Shown: positions 1 through 6,243 of the stretch, piece after piece
How the letters are laid out: each line of letters begins with the position of its first letter
Position numbering within the stretch: the stretch's first letter is position 1
Source of the DNA: Kapaibacterium sp038202665
Lineage (GTDB): Bacteria > Bacteroidota > Ignavibacteria > Kapaibacteriales > Kapaibacteriaceae
Direction: 5' to 3'
Length of the DNA stretch: 14,490 nt
NCBI GenBank assembly: GCA_038202665.1
Contig: JBBRES010000046.1
Location: 1 to 14,490, forward strand
The notes under the pieces: generated by a model
Databases searched by the model: none
Told to the model about the DNA's origin: nothing
Seen by the model: only the letters and a program-made list of their open reading frames with translations
Position numbers and translations under genes: made by a program

Positions 1-1944
1 CATGCACAGATCTGGAAGTTGAACGTGGGGCGAGTACCGTTGTATTTGCTCGACACGAACGTCCCGCAAAACGTAGATCCAGCTCTTCGAGATGTGTCGG
101 ACCGTCTTTACGGGGGAACGACGGACACGCGCGTTATGCAGGAAATGCTCCTTGGCATTGGCGGCATGCGCATGCTGGCGGAATTGGGCATCGAACCGGC
201 CGCTTGCCATGTGAATGAAGGGCATGCAGCATTCTCGATGCTGGAACGGACGCGCATGACCATGTCCCGCTTGGGTATGTCGTTCCAAGAGGCATGGCGC
301 ATCACGCAAACATCCACAGTCTTTACAACGCACACGCCTGTACCGGCAGGGAATGAGATCTTTCACTTTGATGTTATCGAGCGATACTTCAAGTCCTACG
401 TATCAACCCTTGGAATCACGTGGGCGGAATTTCTTGCTCTTGGCACTCAAACGTTGGCAGATATTGAAGATGGCTTTTCCATGACGGTGCTTGGCCTCAA
501 GGGAAGTACCTATCGAAACGGCGTAAGCAAACTTCACGGTGCTGTCGCACGCCAAATGTGGCATGCAGTATGGCCGCAATTCTCTCTTGACGAAGTCCCC
601 ATCGGTGCTGTTACCAACGGGGTGCACACAGGAACATGGGTTGGGAGCGAGTTGGCGCAACTTTATGACCGGTATCTGTCGCCCACGTGGCGCACCCATC
701 CAGAAGAAAACGAGGCCTGGGAAAATGTAGACCGAATTCCGTCGTTCGAGTTGTGGCGCGTACACCAACGTCGTCGAGAGCGCTTGGTAATCGCAGCACG
801 GGAGCACATCCTGAGCAAGCATCATGCATCACTCACGCAAGAACAAGCATCCAAGATTCACGACTATTTGGATCCCGACATTTTGACAATTGGATTTGCG
901 CGCCGATTTGCGACATATAAGCGTGCAGACCTTCTCATGCGCGATATGGATCGACTTGCCGCCCTTGTGACGGATCCGCATCGTCCAATGCAGGTAATCA
1001 TGGCAGGGAAAGCCCACCCCCGTGATACGGCCGGAAAAGAGATTATTCAACATGTTCTTGAGCACATTCGTAACCATGGGCTCGAACATCGTATAGTCTT
1101 TCTCGAAGACTACGACATGCACGTTGCCCGACTCATGGTGAGGGGATGTGATGTGTGGCTGAACACTCCTCGCAGACCCTATGAGGCATCAGGAACAAGT
1201 GGCATGAAGTCGATTGTCAATGGAGGCTTGCATTTTAGTGTTCTCGATGGCTGGTGGGCCGAGGCATTCGACGGACACAACGGATTCGCGATCGGTCGCG
1301 GAGAAGAAATGCTAGACCCAGACGAGCAAGACACAGCAGATGCTGGCACGTTGTACGACATCATCGAACATGCAATCAAGCCGATGTTCTACGACCGGAA
1401 CAAGGGCAAGATTCCTGAGCGGTGGGTAGCAATGATGAAACATTCCATCCAAACGCTAGCGCCAGAATTCTCGTCGCTCCGTATGGTTCGAGATTATGCC
1501 ACCAAAAACTATGTCCAAGCAACACAGGCATATCGTGCGATGACCGAGCATAGCGGGGAACGGGCGCGTTCTATGGTTCAGTACTTCGATAGGGTTGAAG
1601 CCGCTTGGCCCGCCGTCCGAATTGGAGAGGTGAACATCCACGGTGGCTCCGCGGCCTATGTGGGCAAGCACATCCATGTGAATGCTGAGGTTCGCCTAGG
1701 CATATTGAATGCCACCGACGTTGTCGTGCAAGCTGTTCATGGAAAAGTTGATGCCAAAGGAGAGATCAATCCAGCACACACTACCACACTTTCCTTGCAG
1801 CGGGAAGAGGGCGGCACCAGTTTTTATGAGGGTGACTATGTATGTCAAGAAAGTGGCATGCAGGGCTGTACGGTTCGTGTAACACCCACACACGATCAGC
1901 TCATTCACGTAGCCGACACTCTCTATTGCACCTATGCATCCTGA
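1..1944 (+). CDS. glgP: Alpha-glucan (glycogen) phosphorylase, GT35 family, 5'-truncated by window edge
   Basis: This enzyme removes glucose from alpha-1,4-glucan ends with phosphate, giving glucose-1-phosphate in the cytoplasm. The frame is open from base 1, so the true start lies upstream; the TTG at 19 is not a credible start because the preceding codons (HAQIWKLNVGRVPLYLLD) already match the family. Numbering from the first codon: HVNEGHAAF at 70-78, THTPVPAG from 110, ITNGVH-like segment AVTNGVHTGTW, RRFATYKR near 301-308 (matches the phosphate-binding KRIHEYKR segment of muscle phosphorylase), AGKAHP, and EASGTSGMK with the PLP-binding lysine at 403. The GTSGMK form and the SVLDGWWAEAF segment are typical of the bacterial DUF3417-containing type, which is usually about 850 residues. 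The 647 visible residues therefore lack roughly 200 N-terminal ones. All key motifs seen are intact. No terminator is visible before the next gene. Confidence 0.95.
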   Translation, partial: HAQIWKLNVGRVPLYLLDTNVPQNVDPALRDVSDRLYGGTTDTRVMQEMLLGIGGMRMLAELGIEPAACHVNEGHAAFSMLERTRMTMSRLGMSFQEAWRITQTSTVFTTHTPVPAGNEIFHFDVIERYFKSYVSTLGITWAEFLALGTQTLADIEDGFSMTVLGLKGSTYRNGVSKLHGAVARQMWHAVWPQFSLDEVPIGAVTNGVHTGTWVGSELAQLYDRYLSPTWRTHPEENEAWENVDRIPSFELWRVHQRRRERLVIAAREHILSKHHASLTQEQASKIHDYLDPDILTIGFARRFATYKRADLLMRDMDRLAALVTDPHRPMQVIMAGKAHPRDTAGKEIIQHVLEHIRNHGLEHRIVFLEDYDMHVARLMVRGCDVWLNTPRRPYEASGTSGMKSIVNGGLHFSVLDGWWAEAFDGHNGFAIGRGEEMLDPDEQDTADAGTLYDIIEHAIKPMFYDRNKGKIPERWVAMMKHSIQTLAPEFSSLRMVRDYATKNYVQATQAYRAMTEHSGERARSMVQYFDRVEAAWPAVRIGEVNIHGGSAAYVGKHIHVNAEVRLGILNATDVVVQAVHGKVDAKGEINPAHTTTLSLQREEGGTSFYEGDYVCQESGMQGCTVRVTPTHDQLIHVADTLYCTYAS

Positions 1945-2001
1945 AACTTTCCAAGAACTATCAAGTCAATGAACCGACTACCAAAAACACAGAGAAGGAT
2001 T

Positions 2002-3768
2002 ATGCGCACAACTCATCGAATTTCCCTTTTATTGGCCTGCGTCCTCTTTGCCTCCTCGGCACTAGCGCAAACTGCAAGCGTTACATTCGTCCACAACTCT
2101 CCAGATCCGGCAGCAGCCGTGATCGACCTATACGTATCCCATGCGGGAAACACGGTCAAGATCGACAACCTCGCGTTTCAAGGATCCTCGACGATACCGG
2201 AAATGGCCATCTTCGGAGGCATTCCGGTAACCTTTAAGATTGCGCCCTCAACAAGCACAGATCAGTCTCAGGCGCTCTTAACGTATGAGTTTACGCCCGC
2301 TGCCGACATGTTTTATGTGGTAGAAGCTCGTGGTTTGATCACGACCGACGGATTTGCGGCAAATCCTGATGCAAAACCGATTTCGGCAGGGATTCGCCAC
2401 TTTGAAATCCCAGCAACAAACACAGACGCTACGAAGGCCGGAGTGATCTTCGTGCATAGCTCAACAGACCTCGATAAGGGTGATCTCTGGGTTCGGGGCG
2501 CTTCGGCTGCAACTTTTGCCGGGGTAACGTACGGCGATGTCACAACTCCGCTGAAACTGATCGAGGCGAAGTCGTCCTTTCTCGACTACACGAAGGCCGG
2601 CATAAAGACTCCTGCCCTTGCCTCCTTCGAAGTAGACCTTTCTGGATTTGCAGGTCAAGTGCTCATCCTCATGGTTTCCGGCTTTAAGTCTCCGGTCGAT
2701 AACAAGAACAGCCCTGATACCTTAACACTGCTCGGCGTGAAGGAAGACGGAAGTATCTCGAAGTACTCACTCCTTTCGGGCTCACAAACAGCGCGAGTAC
2801 AAGTGATTCACAACGCTGCAGATCCGAAGCTTGGTCAAGTGGACGTGTTTTTGAACACCGAAAGGACCATCGACAATTTGAACTTCCGTAGGGCGACTGC
2901 TTTTTCGAACTTCCCTGCTGGTGTTCCGCTTGTGATTGGGATTGCGCCTGCAACGTCCTCTAGTTACAAAGACACGCTCCGTACGCTTAGAGTCCAATCT
3001 CTCCGGCCAGGTCGCACCTACGTGATCACCTTGAGTGGCATCCTCGATTCTGCGAAATTCGCCATCAATCCTGATAGCGTAAACATCGCACTGAAGGCCA
3101 CCCTTATCGAAGGTGTGCTTGAAGGTTCACCAGACACTGTTGCCGCAAACCTGCTGTGCGTGCAGCAGTCCACGGATTCCAAGAGCCTCTCACTTGTGAG
3201 CAGCATCGACCAGAATGTGTTGTTGGATATGGCATCGTATGGCGCAGTATCGGTGAATCACCTTGTTGCACCGGGTACGGATACGCTGTGGTTGAAGAAT
3301 GATTCGGGTATTGTGAAAAAGGGCTATGTGGTCAACTTGAAGACGCGTAAGGCCTACGTCGCCTTAACGTCAGGATTTGTTGATCCAACGAAAAACATGG
3401 ATGGTCAGCCCTTCAAAGTCATCCTTGTAGATTCTGCGGGCGTTGTGAACAGCTCCCTCGTAGAGGTAATGCCGGGCACCGTGAGCGTTCAAGAAGAGAC
3501 AGCTACGATGGCTCGCCTCTCCTTGGTACCGAACCCCGCCACCACATCCGTTTTGCTCCGTGGCGACCGCACAGTGGGAATCCAAACAATCTTGCTTGTT
3601 GACGCCACAGGCCGCACGATGGCGGAATACCGCGTGTCGGACGGAATGCGCCAGCAAGATGGCATCTCCGTATCGCTAGAGCGCCTCACGACCGGTGTGT
3701 ACGTAGTGATTGCCACAGACGCCAACGGTAGTGTGGTTGCTCAAGAGAAGCTCATCGTTACACGATAA
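2002..3768 (+). CDS. Secreted protein with four DUF4397-like modules and T9SS type A sorting domain
   Basis: The role is unknown. The product is 588 residues with a clear Sec signal peptide (MRTTHRISLLLACVLFASSALAQ, likely cut after ALA at 22). Module 1 (about 25-145) and module 3 (264-375) are recognisable DUF4397 domains, starting TFVHNSPDP and VQVIHNAADP. Modules 2 (147-260, VIFVHSSTD) and 4 (380-490, LLCVQQSTD) are diverged copies. The last about 85 residues (LSLVPNPATTSV to EKLIVTR) are a T9SS type A C-terminal sorting domain, so the protein is probably moved across the outer membrane and held at or released from the surface. An in-frame ATG at 1969 would add 11 residues before the signal peptide; I prefer 2002 because AGAAGGA sits just upstream (1993-1999) and the signal peptide is then of normal form. 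It is the last gene before a strong terminator and may be read with the phosphorylase gene 57 nt upstream, though no functional link is evident. Confidence 0.88.
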   Translation: MRTTHRISLLLACVLFASSALAQTASVTFVHNSPDPAAAVIDLYVSHAGNTVKIDNLAFQGSSTIPEMAIFGGIPVTFKIAPSTSTDQSQALLTYEFTPAADMFYVVEARGLITTDGFAANPDAKPISAGIRHFEIPATNTDATKAGVIFVHSSTDLDKGDLWVRGASAATFAGVTYGDVTTPLKLIEAKSSFLDYTKAGIKTPALASFEVDLSGFAGQVLILMVSGFKSPVDNKNSPDTLTLLGVKEDGSISKYSLLSGSQTARVQVIHNAADPKLGQVDVFLNTERTIDNLNFRRATAFSNFPAGVPLVIGIAPATSSSYKDTLRTLRVQSLRPGRTYVITLSGILDSAKFAINPDSVNIALKATLIEGVLEGSPDTVAANLLCVQQSTDSKSLSLVSSIDQNVLLDMASYGAVSVNHLVAPGTDTLWLKNDSGIVKKGYVVNLKTRKAYVALTSGFVDPTKNMDGQPFKVILVDSAGVVNSSLVEVMPGTVSVQEETATMARLSLVPNPATTSVLLRGDRTVGIQTILLVDATGRTMAEYRVSDGMRQQDGISVSLERLTTGVYVVIATDANGSVVAQEKLIVTR

Positions 3769-3813
3769 GCGCCTCCAGCATTCCTTTTTTAATTTCCGCA
3801 CGAGAGATCAATC

Positions 3814-3847
3814 AAAGGCCGGCCCCCATACGGGGACCGGCCTTTTT
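3814..3847 (+). terminator. Rho-independent terminator after the DUF4397 gene
   Basis: A GC-rich hairpin: AAAGGCCGG pairs with CCGGCCTTT over 9 bp, then one C/A mismatch, then CCCC pairs with GGGG around a 4-base loop (ATAC). A run of five T closes it. The strength and placement 45 nt after the stop codon support termination of the upstream transcript and insulation of ffh. The A-run on its left side could also let it act on the opposite strand, but no minus-strand gene is there. Confidence 0.9.
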
Positions 3848-3849
3848 CG

Positions 3850-3857
3850 TATATTTG
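3850..3857 (+). promoter_or_regulatory. Candidate Bacteroidota-type -7 promoter element (TAnnTTTG) for ffh
   Basis: TATATTTG is an exact match to the TAnnTTTG -7 consensus used by the primary sigma factor of Bacteroidota. It begins 2 nt after the T-run of the preceding terminator and 34 nt before the ffh ATG, which would give a short leader of about 20 nt. No clear TTG at the -33 position is seen, since that region lies within the terminator hairpin. Assignment is by motif and position only. Confidence 0.55.
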
Positions 3858-3883
3858 CGGTTCTCTACCCAATCCAAGAAGCC

Positions 3884-5230
3884 ATGTTTGAAAGTCTAAG
3901 CGATAAGCTCGAGGAAGCGCTCAAACGCATTCGAGGGCAGTCAAAAATCTCCGAAGAAAACGTCACTGAAGCATTGACGGAAGTGCGTCGCGCCCTGTTG
4001 GACGCAGATGTGAACTTCAATGTTGTGAAGAAGTTCATCGAAGACGTCAAGGAGAAGTCGCTTGGAATCGAGGTCAAGGGCAACCTGCTTCCAGGCCAAT
4101 TGATGATCAAGCTCATCCATGATGAGCTTGTGGCGCTGATGGGCACGTCGAAAGCAGACATTACCCAGGCGCCTCAGGCACCTACCATTGTGATGGTGGC
4201 AGGGTTGCAAGGATCGGGAAAGACAACGTTCTGCGCCAAACTTGCTTATTCGCTTAAGAAAAAGGGTCGGCAACCGTTGCTCGTAGCCTGCGACATCTAT
4301 CGCCCAGCGGCTATCGATCAGTTGCGCACCTTGGGTCAGTCTATGTCGCTTCCCGTCTTTTCAAAAGATGGTGCGAAGCCGTTAGAGATCGCAAACGAGG
4401 CCCTTCAATACGCAAAGAAATTCGGTCGCGACGTGGTGATTGTCGATACGGCGGGCCGGTTGACCATCGACGAAGAGATGATGCAAGAGGTAGCAGACCT
4501 CAAGGAATCACTCAAGCCACACGAGATTCTGTTTGTATGCGACGCCATGACAGGTCAAGACGCTGTGAATACAGCGAAGGCCTTTGACGATCGTCTCTCG
4601 ATCACGGGTGTTGTCCTCACAAAGCTCGACGGAGATACGCGCGGCGGAGCGGCACTTTCCATTCGTGCCGTTACCGGTAAGCCAATCAAGTATGTTGGAA
4701 TTGGTGAAAAGATTGATGCCCTTGAGCCCTTCTTCCCTGAGCGCATTGCCTCGCGTATTCTGGGCATGGGAGATATTCTCACGCTCGTAGAGAAGGCACA
4801 GCAGCAGATTGACGAGAAGGATGCCGAGAAGCTAGAAGAGAAACTTCGCAAGAATCAGTTCACGTTTGAGGACTTCCTAGAGCAGCTGCGGATGATCAAG
4901 AAGATGGGATCTCTGCGCGACCTGCTTGGAATGCTTCCCGGCATGGACAAGGCACTACGTGGTGTTGAGATCGACGAGAAAGCATTTTCGCGCGTAGAAG
5001 CGATGGTCCTTTCGATGACGAAAGAGGAACGCGGTCAGCCGAAGATGCTCAATGGTTCGCGTCGCAAACGCATCGCTGCCGGTAGCGGCACGACGGTGCA
5101 GGATGTGAATCGCCTGATCAAGCAGTTTGAAGACATGCAGAAAATGATGAAGAATATGACAAAGGGTAAGATGGCTACCATGTTTGGTGGTCAGACCCCT
5201 CAATTTCCAACTTCCCCTAGGAGACCGTAA
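3884..5230 (+). CDS. ffh: Signal recognition particle protein Ffh (SRP54)
   Basis: Ffh is the SRP GTPase that binds signal peptides as they leave the ribosome, together with 4.5S RNA, and delivers them to FtsY at the membrane. The product is 448 residues, normal for the family. It shows the N-domain helices (1-90), the G domain with P-loop GLQGSGKTT at 107-115, DTAGR at 188-192 and TKLD at 246-249, the linker motif around GIGEKIDALEPF, and from about 326 the M domain with the 4.5S RNA-binding helix-turn-helix GSRRKRIAAGSGT (from 391) and a methionine-rich end (MQKMMKNM). The frame stays open for 58 codons upstream of the ATG at 3884, but these run through a terminator and the next upstream gene, and MFESLSDKLEEA is the normal N-terminus. 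The stop overlaps the rpsP start (TAATG), so the two are translationally coupled. Confidence 0.98.
   Translation: MFESLSDKLEEALKRIRGQSKISEENVTEALTEVRRALLDADVNFNVVKKFIEDVKEKSLGIEVKGNLLPGQLMIKLIHDELVALMGTSKADITQAPQAPTIVMVAGLQGSGKTTFCAKLAYSLKKKGRQPLLVACDIYRPAAIDQLRTLGQSMSLPVFSKDGAKPLEIANEALQYAKKFGRDVVIVDTAGRLTIDEEMMQEVADLKESLKPHEILFVCDAMTGQDAVNTAKAFDDRLSITGVVLTKLDGDTRGGAALSIRAVTGKPIKYVGIGEKIDALEPFFPERIASRILGMGDILTLVEKAQQQIDEKDAEKLEEKLRKNQFTFEDFLEQLRMIKKMGSLRDLLGMLPGMDKALRGVEIDEKAFSRVEAMVLSMTKEERGQPKMLNGSRRKRIAAGSGTTVQDVNRLIKQFEDMQKMMKNMTKGKMATMFGGQTPQFPTSPRRP
5219..5223 (+). promoter_or_regulatory. Shine-Dalgarno sequence of rpsP inside ffh
   Basis: AGGAG lies 6 nt before the rpsP ATG at 5230, within the last codons of ffh. 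It confirms this start. It is also one of the few strong Shine-Dalgarno sites in the window: most other starts here have only a weak purine stretch or none, as is common in Bacteroidota. Confidence 0.7.
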
Positions 5231-5703
5231 TGGTCAAACTCCGCTTGCGTCGCCGCGGTCGTAAGAAGCACCCCTTCTACGATATCGTAGTGATCGACGG
5301 ACGCGCTCGTCGTGACGGCGCACCGATCGAACGTCTGGGCTACATCGATCCGATGACAGCACCCAAGACAGTTGTTTTAAACGTAGAACGTTCGTTGTAT
5401 TGGTTGGGCACTGGTGCTCAGCCGACAGAGATCGTTCGACAGATTTTTAGCCGCGAAGGTGTATTGCTTCGCCGTCATCTTGGCTTCAAAGGAAACTCTG
5501 AAGCAGAGGTCGAGGCAGCAGTACTTCAACACCGCGAGAAGGCATCTGCACGCCATACGCGCCTAAAGGCACGCCGTGTCGAACGCGTAAAGACCAAGGA
5601 AGCTGCCGCAGCCGCAGCAGCCGCGAAGGCCGCAGAGCCAGCTCCCGTAGAAGTCGCCCCAACACCAGTTGAAGAGGCACCGGCACAAGAAGCCGCGGAA
5701 TAA
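5230..5703 (+). CDS. rpsP: 30S ribosomal protein S16 with long acidic C-terminal extension
   Basis: S16 is a small-subunit protein needed for 30S assembly. The conserved core occupies about residues 1-85: VKLRLRRRGRKKHPFYDIVV, RDGAPIERLGYIDP, and the segment with LGTGAQPTEIVRQIFSREG. Typical S16 is 75-90 residues; this one has 157. Residues 90-123 form a basic, probably helical stretch (RHTRLKARRVERVK), followed by an eight-alanine run (125-132) and a Pro/Glu/Ala tail to 157. Such extended S16 tails are known in Bacteroidota. It overlaps the ffh stop by one base. In many bacteria rpsP is followed by rimM, trmD and rplS; here a hairpin and an unrelated membrane protein gene follow. Confidence 0.97.
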   Translation: MVKLRLRRRGRKKHPFYDIVVIDGRARRDGAPIERLGYIDPMTAPKTVVLNVERSLYWLGTGAQPTEIVRQIFSREGVLLRRHLGFKGNSEAEVEAAVLQHREKASARHTRLKARRVERVKTKEAAAAAAAAKAAEPAPVEVAPTPVEEAPAQEAAE

Positions 5704-5725
5704 TGGCTTTCATTCGATCATGAAC

Positions 5726-5758
5726 AACGCGCAAACCTCGCACAGAGGTTTGCGCGTT
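5726..5758 (+). terminator. Perfect 14-bp hairpin after rpsP, probable terminator
   Basis: AACGCGCAAACCTC (5726-5739) pairs perfectly with GAGGTTTGCGCGTT (5745-5758) around a 5-base loop, beginning 22 nt after the rpsP stop. The following bases (TGTCGTTTGC) are T-rich but not a clean T-run. It is most likely the terminator of the ffh-rpsP unit, though a role as an mRNA 3'-end stabiliser is possible. Confidence 0.75.
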
Positions 5759-5781
5759 TGTCGTTTGCATTCCAAACCACC

Positions 5782-6240
5782 ATGCTACACCTGTCTATCA
5801 CAGAACTCTACGCATCGCAACGTGCGATCTTCAAACGGATCGTCACGATAAGTTTTGCCTTTGCAGGCATATACTGGTTTCTGATCTATGGCATACTTCT
5901 GGGTAGTTCTGCAGCAGATGCCCACAGCCAGGCGCAAGCGCTTCGGACCGGACAGACGCTTATCTACTTCATCCTCCTCTTTGTTTGGGGACTCGACTAT
6001 TTCCGAGAACAAAAGCGTCTCCATGTGATCCTCGATCTAGCATCAGCGAAATCGCTGCCTCCAGATCGTATCACACGCACGGACGTCGAAGACCGTCTGC
6101 ATTTATTCTCGGTGTTTACGCCAATCAAAGGATCGCGATTCGCATGGGTTGTTCCGTGTGTGAACATTGTGGGTCTTTCCGTGTCTACTGTTCTGATTTG
6201 CCTTCAGTGGTTGAAGGGCGTTCAGGTCTTGCTAAGGTGA
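5782..6240 (+). CDS. Small membrane protein with three predicted helices, function unknown
   Basis: I do not recognise a family. The 152-residue product has hydrophobic segments at about 20-41 (IVTISFAFAGIYWFLIYGIL), 57-74 (TLIYFILLFVWGLDYF) and 119-143 (WVVPCVNIVGLSVSTVLICL), with a charged loop of about 45 residues between the second and third (REQKRL...RTDVEDRL). There is no signal peptide and no catalytic motif. I start it at ATG 5782; the frame is open back to a TTG at 5758, but that codon lies in the end of the preceding hairpin. It ends 3 nt before the PD40/OmpA gene, whose ribosome-binding purines (AAGG) overlap its stop region. The two are therefore almost certainly one operon, and this protein may be an inner-membrane partner of that envelope protein (inference). 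No clear promoter motif is seen in front of it. Confidence 0.75.
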   Translation: MLHLSITELYASQRAIFKRIVTISFAFAGIYWFLIYGILLGSSAADAHSQAQALRTGQTLIYFILLFVWGLDYFREQKRLHVILDLASAKSLPPDRITRTDVEDRLHLFSVFTPIKGSRFAWVVPCVNIVGLSVSTVLICLQWLKGVQVLLR

Positions 6241-6243
6241 ACT

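Noticed and set aside
19..1944. Possible complete gene starting at TTG 19
   Set aside because: Codons before it already match the phosphorylase family and about 200 N-terminal residues are missing, so the gene is cut by the window edge.
3710..3883. In-frame upstream extension of ffh
   Set aside because: The 58 extra codons cross the end of the preceding gene and its terminator, and family members begin at MFESLSDKL.
5757..5767. TTTG...TTTG after the rpsP hairpin as a promoter for the membrane protein gene
   Set aside because: No TA precedes either TTTG at the proper distance, and the bases are better explained as the terminator tail.
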